In this document: one piece after another, positions 17,415 to 25,151 of the stretch
How the letters are laid out: each line of letters starts with the position of its first letter
Numbering within the stretch: the first letter of the stretch is position 1
NCBI RefSeq assembly: GCF_022448905.1
Contig: NZ_JAKVCW010000008.1
Span: forward strand, 62,001-126,000
DNA from: Shimia sp.
GTDB lineage: Bacteria; Pseudomonadota; Alphaproteobacteria; Rhodobacterales; Rhodobacteraceae
Length of the DNA stretch: 64,000 nt
Reading direction: 5' to 3'
Position numbers and translations under genes: made by a program
Notes under the pieces: generated by a model
Told to the model about the DNA's origin: nothing
Database searches by the model: none
The model's input: only the letters and a program-made list of their open reading frames with translations

Positions 17415-18233
17415 TCAGGGCTTCACAAATTTTGCGCCGCCGCCGCTGCGTGTCCCAACTTGAATGCGTGTCACACCTGTGGCGGTTTTCACTGCCGGAC
17501 GGTCACCCACACGCATCCGATGTTTGAGCCGCTCGACAACTTCTGGAAGTTCCATACCAAAGGCTACTTTCTGCCCATCCCCATTGTCTCCTGTCGCAGA
17601 CACCACAGACAAAATCCGTACGCGGTTGCCATAGCGCACAAAAACCGGCGCGCCTGATGAGCCAAAGGTCACGTTGCAATCAAAGGTCAAAATGCCCCAA
17701 CCGCGCTCCAAAATGGAACAATCGCGCTGCCAAGAGAGGTGCTCACTTCGGCCACGGCCGTAACTCAGAACAGACACCTTTTCCCCTTCCTGAGGATCAA
17801 CATGAATGGCAAACGGATCGGCTTCTCCTGTGGAAATGGGCGACTCCAGCCGTAACAAAGCCACGTCGTGTGGAATCATCCGGGTGCTAATCTTGCCATT
17901 GCCCGCGTCACGATAGCCACTATCCACCACAACGCGATCAACCCGCCGCTCCGCAAGAGCGTCACCAGAGACATATCCAGATCGAAAAGTGATCTGTTCC
18001 GGCGGCACCGGCGCGCCATTGCTGTCAAACACGCAATGGGCGGCGGTCAACACCTGATCCGGCGCAATCAAAACACCGGAGCAAAAGCCTGTGCCGCGCA
18101 TATCCAGTCGCCCCAGCGCTTCCCATCCCAGCAGGTCGCCACGACTGGTCAAAGGCTGCAACCTCTCACCAGCCATACCCTGCCCCGCACAAAGCACGGC
18201 TATAAGCAGACTCAAAAATCTCGGAAAATGCAT
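17415..18233 (-). CDS. secreted trypsin-like serine protease
   Basis: A 272-residue chymotrypsin-fold (S1) protease with a signal peptide (FLSLLIAVLCAGQGMA). The triad is visible: His66 in LTAAHC, Asp123 in HDVALLRLE and Ser193 in FGSSGAPVF. It should act in the periplasm or outside the cell. The start at 18233 has AGGAGG seven bases upstream; the frame is open 93 codons further but that part is not credible. It is paralogous to the protease encoded just upstream (29 bases between them) and shares with it the C-terminal ending GAKFVKP. The two genes form an operon and probably arose by duplication. Confidence 0.85.
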   Translation of the reverse strand: MHFPRFLSLLIAVLCAGQGMAGERLQPLTSRGDLLGWEALGRLDMRGTGFCSGVLIAPDQVLTAAHCVFDSNGAPVPPEQITFRSGYVSGDALAERRVDRVVVDSGYRDAGNGKISTRMIPHDVALLRLESPISTGEADPFAIHVDPQEGEKVSVLSYGRGRSEHLSWQRDCSILERGWGILTFDCNVTFGSSGAPVFVRYGNRVRILSVVSATGDNGDGQKVAFGMELPEVVERLKHRMRVGDRPAVKTATGVTRIQVGTRSGGGAKFVKP

Positions 18234-18261
18234 GGAATAACCTCCTAAACCCACCCGCAAA

Positions 18262-19050
18262 TTACGGGCGCACAAACTTCGCACCGGTGCTGTTGCGTTG
18301 CTGTAGAGAGGTTCTTGCCCCTTGCGCGGACGCCACCCCACGTGCGGCAAACAGCTCTGGCAGGCTGTGATCCAGCGCTGTGCCAAGCGCCACTTTGCTG
18401 CCCCGCACCTCTGCCTTGGCAGCCACCACCGACGCGATCCGCACCGCACCATCCTCAAACACAAAAACCGGCGCCCCGCTGCTGCCAAAATCGATGTTGC
18501 AAGACAGCACATAGACGCCGCGCTGACGCCCCATCACCTGACACACTTCCTGAAAAGACGGCGCCGCCTCGCGTCCAACCGCATAATACACCACGCCGAT
18601 TTTTGACCCTTTTCTCAGATCCGTGGACGTTTCAAACGGTGCAATCCGGTTGTTGCGAATGGGATGATGCAGCTCCAGCAACGCCAGATCGTTCTGCACA
18701 GTCTCGATCTGCGCATCGCCGCTATAAGCGTATTTCGGATGCACCACCGCGCGCCGCACAGAGCGATACGCTTCCGCCCGCCCATTGCGCCACCCGGCGC
18801 GGAACTCGATCTGCTTCACGTCGTAGGCCGCGCCAGTGCTCTTGTCATAAAGGCAATGCGCCGCTGTCAGAACCAGATCCGGCGCAATCAGAGCACCGGT
18901 GCAAAACCCGCGCCCATCAATTTCCAACCGCCCGACAGCACCCCAATCGCGACTGTCCTCGCCGGTATCCAACCGTTGAAGTGCTGTGTCCTGGGCTGCG
19001 GACACGCCCGCCCAAAGGACTGCACCCAGAATTGTTAAAAGTCGCACCAC
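18262..19050 (-). CDS. secreted trypsin-like serine protease, paralogue
   Basis: A 262-residue S1-family protease with a signal peptide (LLTILGAVLWAGVSAA). Triad: His in LTAAHC, Asp in QNDLALLEL, Ser in FGSSGAPVF. I use the GTG at 19050, with GGAGAG seven bases upstream; GTG 19047 and GTG 19077 are alternatives. The protein ends GAKFVRP, almost the same as the downstream paralogue. Both keep NIDFGSSGAPV/NVTFGSSGAPV and the SGAL/SGVLIAPD signature, so they share an ancestor. Targets are unknown. Confidence 0.82.
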   Translation of the reverse strand: MVRLLTILGAVLWAGVSAAQDTALQRLDTGEDSRDWGAVGRLEIDGRGFCTGALIAPDLVLTAAHCLYDKSTGAAYDVKQIEFRAGWRNGRAEAYRSVRRAVVHPKYAYSGDAQIETVQNDLALLELHHPIRNNRIAPFETSTDLRKGSKIGVVYYAVGREAAPSFQEVCQVMGRQRGVYVLSCNIDFGSSGAPVFVFEDGAVRIASVVAAKAEVRGSKVALGTALDHSLPELFAARGVASAQGARTSLQQRNSTGAKFVRP

Positions 19051-19139
19051 AGCCTGCTCTCCACGCGTCGTTTCCACCGAAGTAATCGCACCCTGCGGCA
19101 GAAATAGGGCACACGCTTGGCAAGGCGAAGATCAATCCA

Positions 19140-20462
19140 TTAACGCAGGATAGGGATTTCTGGTGCAGTCTTTCCTGGCTCAGTCAACGCGCGCGGCTGC
19201 GGCCCGCCGGTCGCCCAATCGAGCAACTCAACGGTATGGACAATCGGCACATCGGTGCCCGAGCCAATCTGCATCATGCAACCGATATTGCCCGCTGCGA
19301 TGATGTCCGGGCTCTTGGCCTCAAGTGTACGCACCTTGCGCGCCTTAAGTTGCCCGGAAATCTCCGGCTGCATCAAGTTATAGGTCCCCGCCGAGCCACA
19401 GCACAAATGGCTATCTGCGGGCTCAACAACCGTAAACCCTGCCTTCTTCAGTAGGTCCTTGGGATACGTCTTGATTTGCTGGCCATGCTGCAAAGAACAA
19501 GCCGCGTGATAGGCCACTATGGTATCCTTACCCGCCCCATCAGGCAGGTCCAAGTTCATCAAAACCTCTGACACATCCATCGCAAGGCCACTCACCCGCG
19601 CTGCGTCGGCGGCAAGATCATCATTGCGGAACATGTGCCCGTAGTCCTTCACCGTAGTGCCACAGCCCGACGTGTTGATCACAATCGCATCCAGCCCTTT
19701 GCCATCCATCTCCGCACACCAGGCTATGATGTTCTTGGCGGCAGTCGCATGGCTCTCACTGGTTTTGCCCATGTGATGCGTCAGTGCCCCACAGCAGCCA
19801 GCACCCTCCGCCACGACCACTTCGCAGCCCAGCCGCGTCAACAGCCGGATGGTGGCATCATTGATATTGGTGTTCAGCGCTTTCTGCGCGCAGCCCGTCA
19901 TCAAAGCCACCCGCATCTTTTTCTCCGTTACCGGTGCAAAACTCTGCGGATCATCGTTTCGACTGACCGGCGGAATAGACTTCGGCGCCATATCCAGCAT
20001 CGCTTTGAGGCGTGCATCCGGCATCAAAAACCGGAACGGCCGTCCCAGCTTGGCACCAATCAAGGCCCAACGGAACCGCATCGGATATGGTAAAATCTGT
20101 GCCAACACCCAGCGCAAAACCCGATCACTAAGGGGACGCCTATAGTTCTCTTCAATGTACTCGCGCGCGTGATCCACCAGATGCATGTAATGCACCCCAC
20201 TTGGACAGGTGGTCATACAGGCCAAACAGCTCAGGCAGCGGTCAATATGCTTGACCGTTTTGGCGTCCGGCACCCGCTCGTTTTCCAGCATATCCTTGAT
20301 CTGGTAAATCCGCCCTCTTGGGCTGTCGAGCTCATCGCCCAGCATCTGATAGGTCGGGCACGTTGCGGTGCAAAACCCGCAATGAACACAAGCGCGCAAG
20401 ATTTCATTGGCCCGCTGAATACCCGGATCTTTGAGTTGGTCTTCGGTGAATGTGGTTTGCAT
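19140..20462 (-). CDS. glcF: glycolate oxidase iron-sulfur subunit GlcF
   Basis: The 440-residue Fe-S subunit of glycolate oxidase, which passes electrons from the flavin subunits GlcD/GlcE to the membrane quinone pool. Two 4Fe-4S motifs are clear: CVHCGFCTATCPTYQ (residues about 30-44) and CLSCLACMTTCPSGVHY (about 80-96). Two CCG domains follow (GAGCCGALTHHMGK and DSHLCCGSAGTYNLMQ). The length is normal. It starts four bases after the glcE stop and is the third gene of glcDEF. Confidence 0.95.
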   Translation of the reverse strand: MQTTFTEDQLKDPGIQRANEILRACVHCGFCTATCPTYQMLGDELDSPRGRIYQIKDMLENERVPDAKTVKHIDRCLSCLACMTTCPSGVHYMHLVDHAREYIEENYRRPLSDRVLRWVLAQILPYPMRFRWALIGAKLGRPFRFLMPDARLKAMLDMAPKSIPPVSRNDDPQSFAPVTEKKMRVALMTGCAQKALNTNINDATIRLLTRLGCEVVVAEGAGCCGALTHHMGKTSESHATAAKNIIAWCAEMDGKGLDAIVINTSGCGTTVKDYGHMFRNDDLAADAARVSGLAMDVSEVLMNLDLPDGAGKDTIVAYHAACSLQHGQQIKTYPKDLLKKAGFTVVEPADSHLCCGSAGTYNLMQPEISGQLKARKVRTLEAKSPDIIAAGNIGCMMQIGSGTDVPIVHTVELLDWATGGPQPRALTEPGKTAPEIPILR

Positions 20463-20466
20463 CGAA

Positions 20467-21606
20467 TTACCCCATCAATCCCGGGTTCAAAATGCCGCGC
20501 GGATCAAATTTGGCCCGCAAGCCTTGCGACAAGGTCGCCAACGGCGCCGGTTCCGGATGGAAAACCGGCAAAGAGGCACGGGTCTCACGCGAGCTCCGGA
20601 TCAAAGTCGCGTGCCCTTCAAAAGCCACCGAACGCACATCGGTTCCCGCTGGCACTTGCACCCAGACCAATCCTCCGCCCCAATCGTACAAAACCCGAAG
20701 ATCTGCATAGAGAGCCCGCAATTTTTCAACGACCTCAGGCCCATCGCTTGGCTTGACAGAAATCCGCCAGACATCACCTGCACCGCCTTGCATCGCCGCC
20801 ACATCGCGCACCCAGGCCCAGCCGACCGCAACCTTGTCGGCATCGCGCTCAACACTCACCTCACCGCCAAACCTGGCCAGGACGTCCGTTAACTTCGCCG
20901 CACGATAGGCCACAGAAGCCTCCAGCCCCTCAATCCGGATCATTGTCACCGGATGCCCATCCACACCGGACGGCGCATGCGCCGCGCCGCTCACATCAAA
21001 TGGCGACCCAAGCGCCGCACTCATGGCCGCCACCGCATCCTCGTCCGATAATCCGTTGATCAGGACACAGCCGACGGCCTCAGGCAATGCCTGCACCTTC
21101 AGACTCACCTCGGTCAGCACGCCCAGCGTGCCCCAGCTCCCGGCCATCAGCTTTACCAAGTCATAGCCGGTGACATTTTTCATCACCCGCCCGCCATTCT
21201 TCAACACACGCCCGGCGCCATCGACAAACCGAACCCCCAACAGGCTGTCGCGGCAAGCACCCACTTGAATGCGGCGCGGTCCGCTGATGTTGCCCGCCAC
21301 CACGCCGCCAATGGTCGATGTGCCGGTGGTGCCAAGCAAACCGCGATGATCCACCGGCTCAAAGGCCAGCCTCTGCCCCTCTACCGCCAGAGTGTCCTCT
21401 ATATCCGCGAGAGGCGTACCCGCCACGGCCACCAAGGTGAGCGCTCCCGGCTCATACAGCGTTACGCCTGACAAGCCAGCGGTCGACAACACCTCACCTT
21501 GCACAGGCGCGCCGATATCTCGCGTGCCGCCGCCCTGAATGCGCAACGGCCCCTTCGCGCCTGCAATCACATCTGACAGCTCTGCTTCTGTTAAGGGTGT
21601 CATCAT
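20467..21606 (-). CDS. glcE: glycolate oxidase FAD-binding subunit GlcE
   Basis: The 379-residue FAD-binding (PCMH-type) subunit of glycolate oxidase, which works with GlcD and GlcF to oxidise glycolate to glyoxylate. FAD-site marks: RIQGGGTRDIG, GGVVAGNISGPRRIQVGACR and KNVTGYDLVKLMAGSWGTLG; the end KFDPRGILNPGLMG is the usual C-terminus. I start at the ATG ATG pair at 21606, where GAGA lies upstream; a frame to 21684 is open but overlaps glcD by more than the normal four bases and lacks family similarity. Confidence 0.95.
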   Translation of the reverse strand: MMTPLTEAELSDVIAGAKGPLRIQGGGTRDIGAPVQGEVLSTAGLSGVTLYEPGALTLVAVAGTPLADIEDTLAVEGQRLAFEPVDHRGLLGTTGTSTIGGVVAGNISGPRRIQVGACRDSLLGVRFVDGAGRVLKNGGRVMKNVTGYDLVKLMAGSWGTLGVLTEVSLKVQALPEAVGCVLINGLSDEDAVAAMSAALGSPFDVSGAAHAPSGVDGHPVTMIRIEGLEASVAYRAAKLTDVLARFGGEVSVERDADKVAVGWAWVRDVAAMQGGAGDVWRISVKPSDGPEVVEKLRALYADLRVLYDWGGGLVWVQVPAGTDVRSVAFEGHATLIRSSRETRASLPVFHPEPAPLATLSQGLRAKFDPRGILNPGLMG

Positions 21607-21680
21607 TTTCTCTTGGCCTTCAAATATCCGCGATAAATTGGCAACTTGGTTGCCATTAGGGTCTGGCCCCTCCCTGCTTG

Positions 21681-23120
21681 TCATTCTGCCGCCATCCGGC
21701 GCGCTTCACTGGAGGCCAAGGGAAACACCTTGGCCGGGTTCAGCAACCATTTGGGATCAAACACATCTTTCACCGCCATCTGGATATCCAGATCTTCTGG
21801 CAAGTATTGATCCACCATCAAATCCCGCTTCTCAATGCCCACGCCATGCTCGCCAGTCAGACAACCGCCAACTTCGACACAAAGCCGCAGAATATCCGCG
21901 CCAAAGGCCTCGCATTTTTCCAGATCACCCGGCTTGTTGGCATCAAACAGGATCAATGGATGCATGTTGCCGTCGCCTGCATGAAATACATTGCCCACAT
22001 CCAAACCGTAGTCTTTGCTCAGCTCTCCAATCCGGCGTAGTACATACGGCAACTGGCTCACCGGGATGGTTCCGTCCAGGCACATGTAGTCATTAATCTG
22101 CCCCATGGCGCCAAAGGCGGACTTACGCCCCAACCAAATCCGCGCGCTTTCATCTGCACTGGTGCTTTCACGCAGTTCGACAGGACTGTGCGCCCGCGCA
22201 ATGGCCAAAATACGTTCCAGCTGCGCGTCGATTTCCTCGTCAGAGCCTTCGACCTCGACAATCAAGAGCGCCTCGCAATCCGGGTAGCCAGCACCAGCGA
22301 AAGCTTCGGTGGCTCGGATGCAAGGGCGGTCCATAAACTCAATCGCCACAGGCAAAATACCTGCCTTGATGATGTCGGACACGCACTGGCCCGCCACTTC
22401 GTTGCTGTCAAAACCCATCAACACAGGCCGCGCGCCTTCTGGTTTGTGCAAAATCCGCAAGGTCGCTTCGGTCACGACACCAAGCTGACCTTCGCTGCCG
22501 CAGATCACGCCCAATAGATCCAACCCGCCAGCGTCCAGATAGGCACCGCCTATCTCGACGATCTCACCCTCCATGGTCACCATGGTCACGCCCATCAGGT
22601 TGTTGGTGGTCACGCCATATTTCAGGCAATGTGCCCCGCCGGAATTCATTGCAATATTGCCCGCAATCGCACAGGCCAGCTGGCTGGAAGGATCGGGTGC
22701 GTAGAAGAACCCTTCTTCCTCCACGGCGCCGGACACGCTCAAATTGGTGCGACCGGTTTGCACGCGGATGAAGCGGTTTTCATAATCCGTTTCAAGCACT
22801 TCCGTCATACGCGCGACGCCAAGGATGATGGAATCCGCTGTCGGCATGGAACCGCCCGCCAAAGAGGTGCCCGCGCCGCGCGGCACAACGGGTACATTCT
22901 CGGCATGACAAACTTTTAACACCGCCGCGACCTCCTCTGTTGAGGCCGGCAAGACGGCAGCCAAAGGCGGGCAACGGTAGGCGGTCAGTGCGTCGCACTC
23001 ATAGGCGCGGACTTCGACCTCGTCGGAGATCACGGCATCGGCTGGCAGCACCTCTTTTAGACGCGCGACGATGCGGGCTTTTTTGGCAAGCACCTCGGGA
23101 TTTGGGGTTGGCATGTCCAT
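21681..23120 (-). CDS. glcD: glycolate oxidase subunit GlcD
   Basis: The 479-residue FAD-linked catalytic subunit of glycolate oxidase. Seen: PRGAGTSLAGG, AGNIAMNSGGAHCLKYG, GLDLLGVICGSEGQLGVVTEA, the C-terminal NVFHAGDGNMHPLI (FAD-oxidase C domain) and GEHGVGIEKRDLM. The ATG at 23120 has GGAGG six bases upstream. First gene of glcDEF. Just in front lies an inverted repeat, ATTGGT-N11-ACCAAT (23138-23160), a likely GntR-type operator. The operon lets the cell use glycolate, a phytoplankton exudate, fitting a marine roseobacter. Confidence 0.95.
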   Translation of the reverse strand: MDMPTPNPEVLAKKARIVARLKEVLPADAVISDEVEVRAYECDALTAYRCPPLAAVLPASTEEVAAVLKVCHAENVPVVPRGAGTSLAGGSMPTADSIILGVARMTEVLETDYENRFIRVQTGRTNLSVSGAVEEEGFFYAPDPSSQLACAIAGNIAMNSGGAHCLKYGVTTNNLMGVTMVTMEGEIVEIGGAYLDAGGLDLLGVICGSEGQLGVVTEATLRILHKPEGARPVLMGFDSNEVAGQCVSDIIKAGILPVAIEFMDRPCIRATEAFAGAGYPDCEALLIVEVEGSDEEIDAQLERILAIARAHSPVELRESTSADESARIWLGRKSAFGAMGQINDYMCLDGTIPVSQLPYVLRRIGELSKDYGLDVGNVFHAGDGNMHPLILFDANKPGDLEKCEAFGADILRLCVEVGGCLTGEHGVGIEKRDLMVDQYLPEDLDIQMAVKDVFDPKWLLNPAKVFPLASSEARRMAAE

Positions 23121-23137
23121 GGCTGACCTCCGCTACA

Positions 23138-23160
23138 ATTGGTAAACTAATATAACCAAT
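23138..23160. promoter_or_regulatory. candidate GntR/FCD-type operator before glcDEF
   Basis: ATTGGT, 11 bases, ACCAAT: a perfect 6-bp inverted repeat 18 bases upstream of the glcD start codon, overlapping the expected promoter. TTGGT/ACCAA half-sites are typical of FCD-type GntR regulators such as PdhR, LldR and GlcC. No regulator gene is adjacent. Confidence 0.45.
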
Positions 23161-23204
23161 AATCGAGGCTGGCAAGCGCAACCGCTTCACGTTAGGGTGC
23201 GATC

Positions 23205-23903
23205 ATGATCAAAGACACCCTCCTCGCACAGTTTTCCGCCCTCGATTTCATCGCGGTTTTGACCATCCTATCGGCTTGGGCGCTGACCACGCACCTTATT
23301 GAAAACCCACCAAAAAACCGGCCTTCCGTGTCGCGCCTGATGGCATTTTATCGGCAGGAATGGATGGTGCACTATGTGGCACGGGAGGTGCGGGTTTTTG
23401 ATGCGCAGATCATGGGAAATCTGCGGCAAAGTACGGCGTTTTTTGCCTCCTCCTCGATGATCGCCATCGGGGGCCTGGTGGCATTGATCGGGAATACCGA
23501 CCAAATTGCCGGGGTGACCAAAGACCTCACCCAGACCGCGGAGCCGGCCTCCGTCTTGGAACTCAAACTGGTTCTGGTGCTGCTGTTTATCGGCAATGCA
23601 TTTCTGAAATTTGTGTGGTCTCACAGGCTCTTCGGCTATTGTTCGGTGCTAATGGCGGCGGTGCCAAATGACGCCAAAGACCCGACAGCGCTGTCGCGTG
23701 CGAAGAAGGCGGGCACCATCAACATCACCGCCTCACGCAGTTTTAATCGGGGGATTCGGGCGATCTATTTTGGGTTGGCGGCGGCGGCCTGGCTTTTGGG
23801 GCCGGTGATGCTGCTGCTTGGGGTATTGGTAACAGTGGTTGTCCTGGGGCGGCGTGAGTTTGCCTCCCAATCCCGTGCCGCACTGCTGCAGGAACCGCGC
23901 TGA
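23205..23903 (+). CDS. DUF599 family membrane protein
   Basis: A 232-residue membrane protein with about four helices (residues about 12-28, 80-98, 118-136 and 186-215). Family marks are RLMAFYRQEWM, REVRVFDAQIMGNLRQSTAFFASS and the C-terminal FNRGIRAIYF. DUF599 proteins are of unknown function. It is divergent from glcDEF, 84 bases away, and the candidate operator lies in that gap, so co-regulation is possible but unproven. Confidence 0.85.
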   Translation: MIKDTLLAQFSALDFIAVLTILSAWALTTHLIENPPKNRPSVSRLMAFYRQEWMVHYVAREVRVFDAQIMGNLRQSTAFFASSSMIAIGGLVALIGNTDQIAGVTKDLTQTAEPASVLELKLVLVLLFIGNAFLKFVWSHRLFGYCSVLMAAVPNDAKDPTALSRAKKAGTINITASRSFNRGIRAIYFGLAAAAWLLGPVMLLLGVLVTVVVLGRREFASQSRAALLQEPR

Positions 23904-24013
23904 GTTAACCAGTCAATTTCCACGTCGGTATTGCGTCGGTATCACGACTGTTTTGCGGAGGTGCGCTTTCGAAGCACCCACCCAGGTTAACATTTCAAAA
24001 GATGAAGAGAGAT

Positions 24014-24490
24014 TTAGACGCGGTGGTAAGGTGCACCGGCCAAAATGCTGGCGGCACGATAGAGCTGCTCGCTCAGCATGACCCGCGCCAGCATGTGTGG
24101 CCAAACCATTTTACCAAAGCTCAGCTTGGCGTCTGCTCGTGCGCGCAAACTTGGGTCAATGCCATCCGCCCCGCCAATCACAAAGGCCAGATCACCGCGC
24201 CCATCGTCGCGCCAGCCACCCAGCTTATTGGCAAACTCAGGACTGCTCATCAGCTTGCCGCGCTCATCCAGTGCACAGATCACGGCCCCCTTGGGGATCA
24301 CACCTTCGAGCAGACCGGCTTCAGCCGCCATACCGCCGCCCTTGCGGTCTTCCACCTCGTGCACTGCTACCGGACCCAGGCCCAAGGCCCGTCCGGTGCG
24401 ATCAAATCGGGTGAGGTAGTCATCAAGGAGGTCGCGCTCGGGACCAGACCGCAGCTTTCCCACGGCGCAGATATGCACCTTCAGTGCCAT
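24014..24490 (-). CDS. rlmH: 23S rRNA pseudouridine1915 N3-methyltransferase RlmH
   Basis: A 158-residue SPOUT-class methyltransferase that methylates pseudouridine 1915 of 23S rRNA. Seen: the N-terminus LKVHICAVGKLRSGPERDLLDDYLTR split across its first strand and helix, the SAM-binding FVIGGADGIDPSL, and the end MLSEQLYRAASILAGAPYHR, which is diagnostic. Start at 24490 because GGAGGG lies six bases upstream. It follows rsfS in the usual order; nadD is not present upstream. Confidence 0.95.
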   Translation of the reverse strand: MALKVHICAVGKLRSGPERDLLDDYLTRFDRTGRALGLGPVAVHEVEDRKGGGMAAEAGLLEGVIPKGAVICALDERGKLMSSPEFANKLGGWRDDGRGDLAFVIGGADGIDPSLRARADAKLSFGKMVWPHMLARVMLSEQLYRAASILAGAPYHRV

Positions 24491-24535
24491 GTCATGCCCT
24501 CCGGCCTGCAAGCACAGTGCAGGCCGCCAGAAGTC

Positions 24536-24961
24536 TTATGCGGTACCGTCAGGCACCCACATCTTTTCGAGCTGGTAGAACTCACGCACTTCCGGACGGA
24601 AGATGTGCAAGATCACGTCGCCGGTATCGACCAGAACCCAGTCGCCTGTGTCCTTGCCTTCGACCTTGGCGCCGCGTCCAAACTCGGACTTCAGCCGCTC
24701 AATCAGCTTTTCAGCAATCGCCGTCACCTGACGCGAGGAGCGCCCGGAGCAGATCACCATGTAATCGCCAATAGAGGTTTTGCCGCGCAGATCGATCTGC
24801 ACCACATCTTCGGCTTTGTCTTCATCCAGAGAGGTGAGAATACGGGCAAGCAGTGCCTCGCTTGTCGTATCCGGAGAGTCCGACGTCACAATCGAACCAG
24901 TGTCAGTAGCATTGGCCACGTCAGTGTTCAGAGACAGAAGTCTGTCCTCCTTGTAGCGCAC
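24536..24961 (-). CDS. rsfS: ribosome silencing factor RsfS
   Basis: A ribosome silencing factor that binds protein L14 of the large subunit and keeps the subunits apart when nutrients are short. Family marks: DLRGKTSIGDYMVICSGRS, SRQVTAIAEKL, GDWVLVDTGDVILHIF and EVREFYQLEKMW. The frame opens at GTG 24961, but a strong AAGGAGG lies inside it and points to CTG 24937 or CTG 24931 as the real start; a GTG at 24919 is further away. The core domain begins well after all of these. Followed by rlmH. Confidence 0.93.
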   Translation of the reverse strand: MRYKEDRLLSLNTDVANATDTGSIVTSDSPDTTSEALLARILTSLDEDKAEDVVQIDLRGKTSIGDYMVICSGRSSRQVTAIAEKLIERLKSEFGRGAKVEGKDTGDWVLVDTGDVILHIFRPEVREFYQLEKMWVPDGTA

Positions 24962-25083
24962 CCGTCAGCCCCGGTGCCGAGCGTAATTTCAAGATAGCAC
25001 CGGTTGGCGGTTTTCTCAACGAAAGGCAAGGGGGATTCGCGCCTCTCAGCCGGTTTGGCGCGGTTTTCAGCGGTTTTTGGCAG

Positions 25084-25136
25084 AGGGGGCCAGCCCCCAC
25101 GCTTGGCCAAGCCAAGCGCTCCCCCGGGATACTTAG
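25084..25136. repeat. Rhodobacteraceae-type GC-rich intergenic repeat, copy 1
   Basis: AGGGGGCCAGCCCCC, a GC-rich spacer with its own palindrome (GCTTGGCCAAGCCAAGC), then GCTCCCCCGGGATACTTAGA. The same order (GGGGGCCAGCCCCC, C-run, GGGATATTT) occurs at 48700-48742. The GGGGGC/GCCCCC part folds into a hairpin and may end transcripts. Lies between the MscS gene and rsfS. Confidence 0.55.
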
Positions 25137-25151
25137 AGAATGAGAAGGCGC

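Noticed and set aside
18234..18512. N-terminal extension of the first trypsin-like protease by 93 residues.
   Set aside because: The AGGAGG and a clean signal peptide at 18233 fix the start; the extension overlaps the 3' end of the paralogue.
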